Part shown: positions 52,038-62,028 of the stretch, piece by piece
Numbering within the stretch: position 1 is the first letter of the stretch
Layout: each line of letters starts with the position of its first letter
From: Flagellimonas aurea
GTDB lineage: Bacteria > Bacteroidota > Bacteroidia > Flavobacteriales > Flavobacteriaceae
Assembly (NCBI RefSeq): GCF_017313785.1
Contig: NZ_JAFLNL010000007.1
Coordinates: 124,001 to 188,000 of the forward strand
DNA length: 64,000 bases
Direction of reading: 5' to 3'
Position numbers and translations under genes: made by a program
Notes under the pieces: generated by a model
The model's database searches: none
Told to the model about the DNA's origin: nothing
What the model saw: only the letters and a program-made list of their open reading frames with translations

Positions 52038-52856
52038 CTAATAATCCGAATATTCGGTGGGGTACAACAACCAGATATCCGCATGGGACACATTGTTTTC
52101 ATATTTGGACATGGCAATGAGTTCTTTCCACTCAGGAGAGTCGACAAAAGCCTCCCAATTTTTATCTCTGGTGGCCATATCGGGATGGGTGGTCATATAC
52201 ATTAAATTGGGCATTTTGGGCCCTGAAAGTACTTCGCCATAGAACACAGCGTTGAAACCTAATCGGTAAAAAAGTTTGACTTCCCCACCAGCGTTGAACA
52301 TATCCACTTTGTTGCGATAGTATTGTTCCGTGGGCGACTCGTAGCTTCGCAGTTCGTAAATCCGTTCGGCGCGTGGACCGTCCAGATCGGGAGTTCCCAT
52401 CTGCGGCATGTCCGAGAAGGCCTGCATTAGGATGGATTCTATGTGACTGTAGGGCGGATTATCGTAATTCGCATCGATGTAGGCACTGCCAGCAGCTAGG
52501 TAGGTGCTGTCCTCAAGAATTTTATTTTCCAACGCCTGAAAGTCATCCAAACTTTCAAAGGGCAATAAAACATAAGTTTTCTGCACCGTATCGGTTTCCG
52601 TGACCCTTGATTTGAACACTCCGACCTTGTCGATGCCCTGTTTTTTTACCGCAGGTATGAACGCATTTTTGAGATAGGCATCGGTAGCGTTGACCTGCTC
52701 TTCGGAGCCAAAAGAGTAGATTTTAAGTTGATAAAACTCCCGTTGCTCCTCTGTCGATTCGGGGATTTCTGCATTGGCAGTGGTTTCGGGATTTGGATTG
52801 CCGCAGCTTGCTATGGCCAATGCGACCAAAAGCATGATTAGTTTAATAATTTTCAT
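52038..52856 (-). CDS. NIPSNAP family lipoprotein
   Basis: 272 aa. Lipoprotein signal MLLVALAIASCG, then two NIPSNAP (dimeric alpha/beta barrel) repeats: about 42-150 (FYQLKIYSFGSEEQV) and 165-272 (IYELRSYESPTEQYYRNKV). Envelope location. In bacteria the family is of unknown function. Thioredoxin follows downstream; MFS transporter gene precedes it by 89 bases. Confidence 0.85.
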   Translation of the reverse strand: MKIIKLIMLLVALAIASCGNPNPETTANAEIPESTEEQREFYQLKIYSFGSEEQVNATDAYLKNAFIPAVKKQGIDKVGVFKSRVTETDTVQKTYVLLPFESLDDFQALENKILEDSTYLAAGSAYIDANYDNPPYSHIESILMQAFSDMPQMGTPDLDGPRAERIYELRSYESPTEQYYRNKVDMFNAGGEVKLFYRLGFNAVFYGEVLSGPKMPNLMYMTTHPDMATRDKNWEAFVDSPEWKELIAMSKYENNVSHADIWLLYPTEYSDY

Positions 52857-52945
52857 CTTAGTCCAGTTTAGTTTGATAGGATATGGTCTTTTGTTTCAAA
52901 AATGACATTTCAAGATAGGGATTTATTTGATCACAGCGGGAATGA

Positions 52946-54130
52946 TCATCTACTGACAGATGGTTTGCTTTTAAAGGCCAGCGCCATCAGACCAAGAAGC
53001 GGTCCCAAAGCCAAAATCATGTACACCGAATTGGAACTTGTCCACGTTCGCATTTCATTCAGCAATTGAATACTGAAAATGGTAATGGCAAAACCTACGC
53101 AGTTTATAATGGTGAGCGCCGTTCCTTTTATTTCCGTGGATGCATTTTGTGCTACAAGGGTGGAAAACAACGGTGAATCTGCAATGACCACCATCCCCCA
53201 AAAGATGAGAAAAGCAACAAAAAGCACGTCGGATTCTTGACCAAATAGCAAAGGGGAAACCAAACAGCAAAAACACGAAAGTAGGAGTGCCATAAATGCC
53301 ACTTTTTTGGTCCCGATGGATTGGGCGAGATACCCGCCTAAAACACAGGCCAATCCTCCGATTCCTATGATCAGAAAGGACAGGAAAGGAATATTGAACT
53401 TGGTTTGTGGATGCAACAGGGCGTAGGTCTGCAGCATGATGGGAACGAAGGCCCAAAATGCGTAGAGTTCCCACATATGCCCAAAATACCCGAAAGCTGC
53501 CGAGCGGAAGCTTTTGTTCTGAAATACGTTTAAAAAAGCGGACAATTGTAATTGTTGACTTTGTTTACGGTATGGCCCGTTGGGAACAAGCGTGACCATT
53601 AAAGTTCCACCCAATAGGGATAGGAACGAGGTTGAAACTATAACGGCTTTCCAAGAAAAGGTATCGGTCATTTCTTTTAACAAATGCGGAAATGCAGTGC
53701 CTACCACGAGCGCACCAACCAAATATCCCAGTGATTTTCCGAGACCTTTTTCAAAATAGTCTGCCGCTATTTTCATTCCTACGGGATAGATGCCCGCGAG
53801 GAAAAAGCCCGTAAAAAACCGAAAGGAGAGGAGACTCCCTAAGCTGTTATCTTCCCAAACCACCCCCAAATTGAAAAGTGCTCCCAAAACAGCACAGGAA
53901 AAAAATACCTTGGATGGGGAAAACCTATCCGCAATGGATAAAATGGCAAAGACCAAGGTGCCGACGATAAAACCAAACTGGACCGCAGAAGTCAGGTGGC
54001 CTATCGCACTTTCGTTTAACCCAAACGTGGCCACCAAATTGCGCATAACCCCATTGCCCGCAAACCAAAGCGAAGTACAGCAAAACTGCGACAACACGAT
54101 GATGGGGAGGATGCGTTTGGAGGGTTTCAT
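52946..54130 (-). CDS. MFS transporter
   Basis: 394 aa with twelve membrane helices; start ILPIIVLSQFCCTSLWFAGN, MFS loop IADRFSPSKVFF. Substrate not predictable; the helix-1 motif resembles cyanate/nitrate-type or aromatic transport members but no assignment is safe. Same strand and upstream of NIPSNAP. Confidence 0.88.
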   Translation of the reverse strand: MKPSKRILPIIVLSQFCCTSLWFAGNGVMRNLVATFGLNESAIGHLTSAVQFGFIVGTLVFAILSIADRFSPSKVFFSCAVLGALFNLGVVWEDNSLGSLLSFRFFTGFFLAGIYPVGMKIAADYFEKGLGKSLGYLVGALVVGTAFPHLLKEMTDTFSWKAVIVSTSFLSLLGGTLMVTLVPNGPYRKQSQQLQLSAFLNVFQNKSFRSAAFGYFGHMWELYAFWAFVPIMLQTYALLHPQTKFNIPFLSFLIIGIGGLACVLGGYLAQSIGTKKVAFMALLLSCFCCLVSPLLFGQESDVLFVAFLIFWGMVVIADSPLFSTLVAQNASTEIKGTALTIINCVGFAITIFSIQLLNEMRTWTSSNSVYMILALGPLLGLMALAFKSKPSVSR

Positions 54131-54152
54131 CTCATTGTTTCTAATAAAAGAT

Positions 54153-54440
54153 TTAACTGCGAAACCTTAATCTGATGACAATAGAAAAAAGAATATTGAT
54201 AACAATATGTATAATCGGAAATAATATGATAAACCATAAACTTCTAATGCCATATTCGTCGTGACCGATAAAGGGAGGATTGCCATAAATCAAATAAAAA
54301 GTATATATAATGAACAATAAAGTATTTAACCCAAAAGATAATTTGTTGTTCTTCCATTTTGATAGCATGGGAACATTGATAATCCATAGGATTCCAATGA
54401 CGAGAACAATCAAAACGAAAAGGTATGCCAAAACCATCAT
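54153..54440 (-). CDS. Small membrane protein, AT-rich
   Basis: 95 aa with three predicted membrane helices (LAYLFVLIVLVIGILWII, LNTLLFIIYTFYLIYG, LWFIILFPIIHIVINILFSIV). No family recognised. The gene is visibly richer in A+T than its neighbours, so it may be a recent arrival or weakly constrained. It lies between polA and the MFS gene on the same strand. Confidence 0.6.
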   Translation of the reverse strand: MMVLAYLFVLIVLVIGILWIINVPMLSKWKNNKLSFGLNTLLFIIYTFYLIYGNPPFIGHDEYGIRSLWFIILFPIIHIVINILFSIVIRLRFRS

Positions 54441-54471
54441 GTGAAAAGTAGTTTAACTTACTTCTTTAATA

Positions 54472-57306
54472 TCAATGCGCCTCCAACCAATTCTCACCGA
54501 TACCCACTTCCACATCCAAAGGAACGGACAGCTTATAGGCGTTTTCCATTTCGGACTTGATGAGCTTTTTCATTTCCTCCAGTTCGGGCTTGTAGCAATC
54601 GAACACCAATTCATCATGTACCTGCAACAACATTTTGGTCTTGTATTTACCTTCGGAAAGCTTTTTATGGATGTTGATCATCGCAATCTTGATGATGTCC
54701 GCAGCACTCCCCTGAATGGGGGCGTTCACCGCGTTTCGTTCCGCAGCCCCGCGCACCACTTGGTTCCCCGCATTAATGTCCTTTAAATACCTGCGACGGC
54801 CCAACACCGTTTGCACATAGCCATTATCACGGGCAAAATCGACCTGTTCGCTCATGTAATTGCGCAACTTGGGGTAGGTCTTGTAATAGGTATCAATAAG
54901 TTCCTTCGCCTCTGAACGGCTCAAATCTGTTTGGTTGCTCAATCCAAAAGCAGACACCCCGTAAATGATCCCGAAGTTGACCGTTTTGGCATTGCTACGC
55001 TGTTCGCGGGTCACTTCGTCAATCGGTACGTTAAAAACCCTGGATGCGGTGGAAGCGTGAATATCCTCTCCATTTTTAAAAGCGGAGATCATGGTGTCCT
55101 CTTCGCTCAAGGCGGCAATAATACGCAACTCTATCTGTGAGTAATCCGCAGCCAAGAGCACATAGTTTTCATCCCGTGGGATAAAGGCCTTCCGCACCTG
55201 TCTGCCACGTTCGGTTCGGATGGGTATATTCTGAAGGTTCGGGTTGTTGCTGCTCAAACGGCCCGTAGCGGCAACGGTTTGCATATAATCGGTATGTACG
55301 CGGCCTGTTTTTTCCTGAACCTCGTTCGGCAGGGCATCCACGTAAGTGCTTTTTAGCTTGGCCAATCCACGGTAGTCCAACACGTTTTGGATGATTTTGT
55401 GGTCCTTGGCCAAGTAGGAGAGCACATCTTCCGAAGTGGAAAACTGGCCCGTTTTGGTTTTTTTGGGTTTGTCCACCAGCTTGAGCTTATCAAATAGGAT
55501 GTCCCCCAATTGTTTGGGAGAGGCAATGTTGAATTCCTCGCCCGCTTCTTTATAAATACTTTGCTCCAGTTCCTTGATGTCCTTGTCCAACTGCTCCGAA
55601 AGTCCGCCCAGATAATCCTTGTCCAGATTGATGCCTTCCAATTCCATATCCGCCAACACGCGAAGCAACGGGATTTCAATTTCAGAGAACAGTTTATCCG
55701 TATGGGCATCTTTGAGCTCTGGCGTAAATTTTAGCCCCAATTGAAATGTAACATCGGCATCTTCCACCGCATATTCCGTTTGTTTTTCCAAAGGAACGTC
55801 CCGCATATTGAGCTGATTTTTGCCTTTTTTGCCAATGAGCTCTGTTATGGAAATGGGCGTATAGTTGAGGTACGTTTCTGCCAATACGTCCATATTATGG
55901 CGCATATCGGGGTTGATGAGGTAGTGGGCCAGCATGGTATCGAACAGTTTGCCCTTGACCTCTACGCCGTAGTTTTTCATCACTTTGATATCGTACTTGA
56001 GGTTTTGTCCCACTTTTTCAATGGCTTCGGATTCAAAAAACGGACGCAGTTTTTCAATCAAAGGTCTTGCATCGTTCTCATTGTCTGGGAAGGGCACATA
56101 AAACCCTTTGCCTGGCGACCAACTAAAGGCAATCCCGACCAATTCGGCTTCCAACGGATTGAGGGACGTGGTCTCCGTATCAAAACATACCGAAGGTTGT
56201 TTCATCAGCATGTCCATAAAAAGTTCCATGCCCAGACCATCTTGCACATTCTGATAAAAATGGGGCACATCGCCAATCGTCATTCGGCTGTTCACATCTT
56301 TGATGGTGGCCGCCGCTTCGGAAGGGTCACCGCCAAATAGGGTAAACTGACCGCTTCCCGCCACTTTGGCTTCTTCTTTGGCCGTTTTGGTATTGGTCAC
56401 TTGGGTACTGGCTTCCGCCTCGCCCGTAAATATTTTGATGAATTGGTCTTTCAGTCTGCGGAATTCAAGTTCTTCAAAAATCTCTTGGACTTTTTCGGCA
56501 TCGGGCGGACACATTTCGTAATCCTCCGCATGGAATTGTACATCGCAATCCGTTTTGATCTCTGCCAATTTTCTGGACAATCGTCCCAACTCGGCATTCT
56601 CTTCCACCTTCTCCTTCATCTTGCCCTTGAGCTTTTCGGTATTGGCCAACAAACCTTCCATGGAATCGAACTGCTCAATAAATTTTTTGGCCGTTTTGTC
56701 GCCTACACCTGGGAGTCCTGGAATATTGTCACTGGCATCTCCCATCATCCCCAAATAATCGATTACCTGTTCGGGACGCTTAACACCGAAACGTTTCTGT
56801 ACTTCGGGGATGCCCCAAATTTCGATACCGTTGCCCATTCGGGCGGGGCGGTACATAAAAATGTTTTCGCTCACCAACTGACCAAAATCCTTGTCGGGCG
56901 TGACCATAAACACCTTGTAATTCTCCTTTTCGGCCTGTTTGGCCAAGGTACCGATAAGGTCATCCGCTTCGTAACCTTCCAATTCCACCACGGGAATTTT
57001 CATGGCCTCCAAAATTTGTTGGATATAGGGCACGGCGATACGAATGGCATCGGGCGTTTCATCACGGTTTGCTTTATAGTCCTCGAACATTTCCACACGT
57101 TCCACACTGCCTCCTTTATCAAAAGCAACCGCCAAATGGTCGGGCTGTTCGCGTTTGATCACATCAAAAAGGGAATTCATAAACCCCATAATGGCAGAGG
57201 TGTCCATTCCCTTGGAATTGATTCTTGGGTTTTTGATGAGGGCGTAGTAGCCGCGAAAAATAAGCGCATAGGCGTCTAGTAGGAAAAGTCTTTTTTGGTC
57301 GGACAT
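54472..57306 (-). CDS. polA: DNA polymerase I
   Basis: 944 aa, three domains: 5'-3' exonuclease (1-300; AVAFDKGGSVERVE, YLGMMGDASDNIPGLPGVG), 3'-5' exonuclease (about 350-520) with the Asp-x-Glu in VCFDTETTSLNP, so proofreading appears intact, and polymerase (540-944) with motif A LLAADYSQIELRII, O-helix NAKTVNFGIIYGV and motif C LLQVHDELVFDC. Repairs DNA and removes Okazaki primers. Confidence 0.98.
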   Translation of the reverse strand: MSDQKRLFLLDAYALIFRGYYALIKNPRINSKGMDTSAIMGFMNSLFDVIKREQPDHLAVAFDKGGSVERVEMFEDYKANRDETPDAIRIAVPYIQQILEAMKIPVVELEGYEADDLIGTLAKQAEKENYKVFMVTPDKDFGQLVSENIFMYRPARMGNGIEIWGIPEVQKRFGVKRPEQVIDYLGMMGDASDNIPGLPGVGDKTAKKFIEQFDSMEGLLANTEKLKGKMKEKVEENAELGRLSRKLAEIKTDCDVQFHAEDYEMCPPDAEKVQEIFEELEFRRLKDQFIKIFTGEAEASTQVTNTKTAKEEAKVAGSGQFTLFGGDPSEAAATIKDVNSRMTIGDVPHFYQNVQDGLGMELFMDMLMKQPSVCFDTETTSLNPLEAELVGIAFSWSPGKGFYVPFPDNENDARPLIEKLRPFFESEAIEKVGQNLKYDIKVMKNYGVEVKGKLFDTMLAHYLINPDMRHNMDVLAETYLNYTPISITELIGKKGKNQLNMRDVPLEKQTEYAVEDADVTFQLGLKFTPELKDAHTDKLFSEIEIPLLRVLADMELEGINLDKDYLGGLSEQLDKDIKELEQSIYKEAGEEFNIASPKQLGDILFDKLKLVDKPKKTKTGQFSTSEDVLSYLAKDHKIIQNVLDYRGLAKLKSTYVDALPNEVQEKTGRVHTDYMQTVAATGRLSSNNPNLQNIPIRTERGRQVRKAFIPRDENYVLLAADYSQIELRIIAALSEEDTMISAFKNGEDIHASTASRVFNVPIDEVTREQRSNAKTVNFGIIYGVSAFGLSNQTDLSRSEAKELIDTYYKTYPKLRNYMSEQVDFARDNGYVQTVLGRRRYLKDINAGNQVVRGAAERNAVNAPIQGSAADIIKIAMINIHKKLSEGKYKTKMLLQVHDELVFDCYKPELEEMKKLIKSEMENAYKLSVPLDVEVGIGENWLEAH

Positions 57307-57447
57307 TTTATTCGGTTAATAATGTTCAATAAACAGTTAGCAGTGCCCAAAATAAAGTTGGGGGATTAAAAGTACGAATTGCGATTAAAAGATGTGAGAA
57401 TTGAGATAATTAGATTTGAGAAGGCAGCTTTAAAAGATACAAGATAC

Positions 57448-57518
57448 CAGAGTCAAGGCATCTTGATTCCAGGAGCAAAGCGGTCTTGATTCTTTCATCT
57501 AACATCGCAGCGGTCTTA
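57448..57518. repeat. Short imperfect direct repeats between polA and the glycosylasparaginase gene
   Basis: TCTTGATTC occurs at 57461-57469 and 57484-57492, GCGGTCTT at about 57480 and 57509, with AAGATACAAGATACC before them. The rest of the 215-base spacer (57307-57521) shows no clear gene. Significance unknown. Confidence 0.4.
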
Positions 57519-57521
57519 TGC

Positions 57522-58523
57522 CTATTCATAAAAACTGGTCACTTCACGGTTTTCGTGCCCGTTCTCGGAATACTCCCGATACGTAAACCCAGGGTGCACG
57601 CAGTAACCGCCCGTTTCCCCATTTTTGTTGATGGCCAAGAACCCGATTTGGAAATCTTTTCGGCCCTCGTTTTTCTTCATGATGCGTTTTACACCTTCCT
57701 CACAGGCTTCTTGCGGACTTTTTCCTTGACGCATGAGTTCCACGATCAAAAAACTGCCCACGGTACGGATGACTTCCTCACCAACTCCTGTGGCCGTGGC
57801 ACCGCCCACCTCGTTATCGATGAAAAGTCCCGCGCCAATAATGGGGGAGTCACCAACGCGCCCAGCTACTTTGTAGGCCATGCCGCTGGTGGTGCATGCT
57901 CCCGCAATGTCCCCGTTGTCGTCTATGGCTAGCATGCCAATGGTATCGTGGTTTTCTATGTTGATAGTGGTCTCGTATTTGGAGGTTTTTAGCCACTCTT
58001 CGTATTGTTTTCGTGTACTTTCGGTAAACAGGTCTTCTTTTTTAAAACCTTGTTCGTAGGCAAATTTTTCGGCACCCTTGCCTGCTAAAATGATGTGAGG
58101 TGTTTCTTCCATCACCTTTCGGGCCACGGAAACGGGGTGCACAATGTTCTGCATGCAGACCACGGAACCGCAATTGCCATCTTTGTCCATTATGCAGGCA
58201 TCCAAAGTCACGTTGCCATCACGATCGGGACGACCGCCTTTGCCCACGGTCTCATTGGTTTCGTCAGCTTCTTCGACCCTAACTCCCTGTTCCACGGCAT
58301 CAAGGGCGTTGCCACCCGATTTTAAGACTTCCCAGGCCTTTTCTGTGGCGTTAAAAAAGTTCCAGGTGCAGACCACAATCGGTTTTACAGCGGTTTGTGC
58401 AGAAATGGTGGAAGCTGGGGCAACTTCGGGCTTTGTGTCCGTTTTACAGGCGACCAATGTGGAGGCGGAAACCAGTCCAGCAGCAGACAGACTGGAATTT
58501 TTGATGAATTTGCGTCGTTCCAT
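57522..58523 (-). CDS. Glycosylasparaginase / isoaspartyl peptidase family (Ntn-hydrolase)
   Basis: 333 aa. Twin-arginine signal ERRKFIKNSSLSAAGLVSAS with a following lipobox (TLVAC), so a Tat-exported, lipid-anchored enzyme is likely. The autocleavage site precedes the catalytic threonine in ENHDTIGMLAIDD; GRVGDSPIIGAGLFID and ATATGVGEEVIR are the substrate loops. It cleaves N4-(beta-N-acetylglucosaminyl)-L-asparagine or similar Asn linkages. Divergent from cutC. Confidence 0.92.
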   Translation of the reverse strand: MERRKFIKNSSLSAAGLVSASTLVACKTDTKPEVAPASTISAQTAVKPIVVCTWNFFNATEKAWEVLKSGGNALDAVEQGVRVEEADETNETVGKGGRPDRDGNVTLDACIMDKDGNCGSVVCMQNIVHPVSVARKVMEETPHIILAGKGAEKFAYEQGFKKEDLFTESTRKQYEEWLKTSKYETTINIENHDTIGMLAIDDNGDIAGACTTSGMAYKVAGRVGDSPIIGAGLFIDNEVGGATATGVGEEVIRTVGSFLIVELMRQGKSPQEACEEGVKRIMKKNEGRKDFQIGFLAINKNGETGGYCVHPGFTYREYSENGHENREVTSFYE

Positions 58524-58563
58524 GGGTTGGTATGTTTAATTTTAAGGGTTATAAAGATACAAT

Positions 58564-59283
58564 ATGATCGTAGAAGTGTGTGCCAATTCCTTGGAATCGG
58601 CAAGGAATGCCGAAAGGGCAGGAGCGAATCGAATTGAACTTTGTTCGGAGCTTGGTGTTGGCGGTGTTACCCCATCCGCAGGATTGATTCAATTGGTGAA
58701 AAGGGAGTTGTCCATTCCCGTTCATGTTCTAATTCGTCCGAGGGGCGGACATTTTACGTATTCCGATGCTGAATTTGAAGTGATGAAGGCCGATATCTTG
58801 GCATGTAAGGCCCTAGGAGTGCATGGTATTGTTTCGGGGATTTTGATGGATGATTTTTCGTTGGATGTTGAACGAACAAAAACTTTGGTGGAATTGGCCA
58901 AGCCGATGCATTTTACCTTTCATCGTGCGTTTGATTGGGTGGCCGAACCTTTGGAAGCCATCCAACAGCTTGAAGCGATTGGGGTTCAGACCATTTTAAC
59001 TTCTGGCGGCGAACCATCCGCAGAAAAAGGAATCAAAAATTTGGAGTTTTGGCAACAAAAAACACCCATGACCATCATGGCAGGAGGGGGAGTATCACCA
59101 GGGAACGCATCAAAATTTAAAGACATTGGCCTCCGTGCCATACATTGTTCGGGTACGTCCTTCGGAAATCCGATTGCGCTGGATGGGAAAATCAGTATGA
59201 ACTCCGCCAAACATTTAGTGGAAGATGAGGTGGCCGTTTCGAATTTGGAAACACTGACCTCGATTGTTCGAGCCGTTAAATAA
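58564..59283 (+). CDS. cutC: CutC family protein
   Basis: 239 aa TIM-barrel protein. Start IVEVCANSLESARNAERAGA and the loop VHVLIRPRGGHFTYSDAEFE are diagnostic. The family has been tied to copper homeostasis; the biochemical role is unsettled. ATG 58564, 41 bases from the divergent gene. Confidence 0.93.
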   Translation: MIVEVCANSLESARNAERAGANRIELCSELGVGGVTPSAGLIQLVKRELSIPVHVLIRPRGGHFTYSDAEFEVMKADILACKALGVHGIVSGILMDDFSLDVERTKTLVELAKPMHFTFHRAFDWVAEPLEAIQQLEAIGVQTILTSGGEPSAEKGIKNLEFWQQKTPMTIMAGGGVSPGNASKFKDIGLRAIHCSGTSFGNPIALDGKISMNSAKHLVEDEVAVSNLETLTSIVRAVK

Positions 59284-59317
59284 TAGTAAAAAGCACTGCT
59301 AAAAAGCAGATTAGCTC

Positions 59318-59325
59318 TAATTTTG
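59318..59325 (+). promoter_or_regulatory. -7 element upstream of the metallophosphoesterase gene
   Basis: TAATTTTG matches TAnnTTTG and lies 13 bases before ATG 59338. Confidence 0.4.
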
Positions 59326-59337
59326 TAAAAAAATTGT

Positions 59338-60570
59338 ATGTCCCGATTTATCATTTTGGCAATTCTTTACTTGGTGTTGGCCGTCTACGGTTTTCAAGCA
59401 TTCCGTACGCTTTTCAAGAGTCCGTTGATGCATTGGGCCTACATTGTACTGTTTTTGGGTGCCTTGATTTTTTTGACCATCAAGGTTATGACCTATGACG
59501 AGGGGGATGGATTTAAAGGAACTGCTGCCATTGCAGGCACCATTTTCGCTGCATTCTTTTTATTGGCCCTGGTGTTGGGGTTCTTCCTGTTGTTGGAGGA
59601 TATTGTAAGGCTGTTGGGCTTCGGTTACAATAAAATTGTAGGTGTTTCCAATCCTGATGCAGGGTATTTTCCATCACGCAGAAAATTTATAAGTGGCATT
59701 GCGCTCGGTTTGGCGGCCTTGCCTTTTGGAGCGTTGTTGTATGGAATGTACCGTGGAAAATACAACTATCAGGTGTTGAAGTATGAGCTGGAATTTGATG
59801 ACTTGCCCGATGCTTTCCACAATTATCAGATTACCCAGATTTCTGATGTGCACAGCGGTAGTTTTGACGATTACCAGAAAGTTGAATATGGGGTAAATCT
59901 TGTAAATGAACAGAAGAGCGACGTCATTTTTTTTACAGGTGATATCGTGAACCTAAAGTCCGATGAGCTGGAACCATGGAAAGAGATTTTCTCCCGTCTG
60001 GATGCCAAGGATGGTGTATACTCCATTTTGGGCAACCACGATTATGGGGATTACGCCGTTTGGGATACGGAGGAAGACAAGGAAGAGAATTTGGAATATC
60101 TCAAGACCATGCAAAAGGACATGGGTTTTGATCTGCTCTTGAATTCGAATCGGTTTTTGGAAAAGAATGGGGATAAGATTGCACTGGTAGGAGTGGAGAA
60201 CTGGGGCCGCGGCGGATTTAAGAAGGCGGGTGACCTCCAAAAGGCCAAAGAAGGTGTTTCTCCCGAAGATTTTAAAATATTATTGAGCCATGATCCTTCC
60301 CATTGGGAAGATGTGGTGATCCATGACGACTACCATTTCCATTTGACCTTGAGCGGACACACCCACGGCATGCAGTTCGGGGTGGAAATTCCAGGTTGGG
60401 TAAAGTGGAGCCCCGTTAAATGGCGTTACAAATATTGGGCGGGCATTTATAAAGAATTGGGACAGTTCATCAACGTGAACCGAGGTTTCGGATTTATTGG
60501 ATACCCGGGCCGTTTTGGAATTTGGCCCGAGATATCCGTAATCACTTTGAAGAAGAAGGGATTGGCCTAA
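59338..60570 (+). CDS. Membrane metallophosphoesterase
   Basis: 410 aa. Three or four N-terminal membrane helices (1-145), then a calcineurin-like phosphoesterase domain. Metal motifs are QISDVHSGSF, FFTGDIVNL, LGNHDYGDY, LSHDP and the final SGHTHGMQFG. Active side is likely periplasmic or cytoplasmic face; substrate (e.g. UDP-diacylglucosamine-like or phospholipid) unknown. Convergent with the LamG/DUF4350-like gene. Confidence 0.92.
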   Translation: MSRFIILAILYLVLAVYGFQAFRTLFKSPLMHWAYIVLFLGALIFLTIKVMTYDEGDGFKGTAAIAGTIFAAFFLLALVLGFFLLLEDIVRLLGFGYNKIVGVSNPDAGYFPSRRKFISGIALGLAALPFGALLYGMYRGKYNYQVLKYELEFDDLPDAFHNYQITQISDVHSGSFDDYQKVEYGVNLVNEQKSDVIFFTGDIVNLKSDELEPWKEIFSRLDAKDGVYSILGNHDYGDYAVWDTEEDKEENLEYLKTMQKDMGFDLLLNSNRFLEKNGDKIALVGVENWGRGGFKKAGDLQKAKEGVSPEDFKILLSHDPSHWEDVVIHDDYHFHLTLSGHTHGMQFGVEIPGWVKWSPVKWRYKYWAGIYKELGQFINVNRGFGFIGYPGRFGIWPEISVITLKKKGLA

Positions 60571-60578
60571 GTACAGGG

Positions 60579-61883
60579 TCACTTCAACCAATTGAAGACA
60601 TCTTGCATAAATTCTTGGCATTGATAATCGTCCACGCCTTCCCAACTGGTCATATAAAGTGAAACCATGGCTTCGCCCATGACCACTAGTTTTCCTCCTT
60701 TTTTGGTCTTCACGTAGGCAGCAGCAGGATAAGCCTCACCCAATTCATCTCCATAAACAAAAGGAGTTCCACCGATTACTTTTCTGGCCTCATGATAGGA
60801 TATTTTTAATGGCTCTTCGTGTATTTCCCCTTTTATGGTATGGCCGCCCGGTAGTTTATCGGGTATGGCATCTCCATATTGGATGCCGTAGGGCGCGATG
60901 AGGTCGTTAACATTTGTGTCGCTCAACGATGACCAATACTCACTGTCCATAATGATAAATAAACTTCCGCCCGCATCAATAAACTTGTGGATGGCCTTGA
61001 CCTCTTTTTCGGTGTACTGTTTTTTGGGAATGTGGATGTAAAGGATATCAGTATCCGACAACATCTTTGAATCTATTTCGGTTTTCGCATAATCCACTGT
61101 GGCGTTGATGGCTCTTGCTGTTTTGTAGAGTTCCTCTGTCATCATATAGACCCGACCGATTTTCTCATTCTCCAATTCCATGGATTTGGGGTCGTTCCAA
61201 AACACCTGATCATGCGCAACATCCATCAAAATATGAGTGTAATCATTCATTGTGTTCCGCTTTATGGAAATGTTTTTGAACCAGCCTTCACTGCTTTCGC
61301 CTACCCAAAGCCCAATTTTTCCGTGACCACTGACATTGATCTGTTCTTCGACCGTAAAAGTGGGAGTGGTTGAACCATTGACATAAACTTCCACTTTGGG
61401 ATAATGGATTTCCAGTTTTACGTGGAACCAGTCATCTGGGGCAGGAGCGGGGTCGATATAGGTCTCATATTTTCCTGGGTGGTTTTCTCGCAAGGTTTTC
61501 CACTCCAGATGCGGCATGGCGATATACTGTACCATGTGCTCTCGCCTATTTTGATTCTGAAAGTTGAAGGGCCTGAAGTAAACGGCATCAAAAATGGAAT
61601 TGTCCTTCCCGTTAAAGGCCACTCCAACAAAACTTGCTCCGGGCTTGTTCCTTCCTTTGATGTCGAGTTCAATGGTCCCGTTCTGAAAATCGGAACCTTT
61701 CAGCCATAAAACGCCATCCCCGGGTTTACCGTTCAAATGAATGACCCCGTTGTCAAAATCGACTTCCCTATTGTGGACTTCCCAATTTTTAGGATCATCA
61801 AGATTTTTGATGGTTTGCCCTAGAACGGAAAAAGAAATGGTCAATAAGAAAATGGATAATAAACATGTTTTTAAGGATTTCAT
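60579..61883 (-). CDS. Secreted protein: LamG/DUF1080-like domain plus DUF4350-like domain
   Basis: 434 aa. Signal peptide CLLSIFLLTISFSVLGQ. Residues about 22-205 form a concanavalin-like/3-keto-disaccharide-hydrolase-like beta sandwich (GTIELDIKGRNKPGASFVG, KVEVYVNGSTTPTFTV, GKIGLWVGESSEGWFKNISI). Residues about 212-434 look like a DUF4350/glutamine-amidotransferase-like alpha/beta domain (HKFIDAGGSLFIIMDSEYWS). ATG 61883 puts the signal peptide first; the frame is open to 61955. Divergent from a membrane-bound putative DNA-binding protein with a similar LamG-like end. Confidence 0.75.
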   Translation of the reverse strand: MKSLKTCLLSIFLLTISFSVLGQTIKNLDDPKNWEVHNREVDFDNGVIHLNGKPGDGVLWLKGSDFQNGTIELDIKGRNKPGASFVGVAFNGKDNSIFDAVYFRPFNFQNQNRREHMVQYIAMPHLEWKTLRENHPGKYETYIDPAPAPDDWFHVKLEIHYPKVEVYVNGSTTPTFTVEEQINVSGHGKIGLWVGESSEGWFKNISIKRNTMNDYTHILMDVAHDQVFWNDPKSMELENEKIGRVYMMTEELYKTARAINATVDYAKTEIDSKMLSDTDILYIHIPKKQYTEKEVKAIHKFIDAGGSLFIIMDSEYWSSLSDTNVNDLIAPYGIQYGDAIPDKLPGGHTIKGEIHEEPLKISYHEARKVIGGTPFVYGDELGEAYPAAAYVKTKKGGKLVVMGEAMVSLYMTSWEGVDDYQCQEFMQDVFNWLK

Positions 61884-62028
61884 TGTGTTTGTTTTTTGAT
61901 TGAAATCCAAAACTAGCGCGGAACAAGGCTTGATGAGCAAGCAAAAGCCGATCAAATCGAGTTCAAAATTCGGTCATTTACCGAAAACCGAACAATTTTG
62001 GGCGAATATTAATATCTTCGAGTATGCT

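Noticed and set aside
56401..57279. 292-codon open frame antisense to polA
   Set aside because: Antisense to the polA exonuclease domain with intact motifs; the product is His/Phe-rich without a domain. The 199-codon frame at 55741-56340 is rejected for the same reason.
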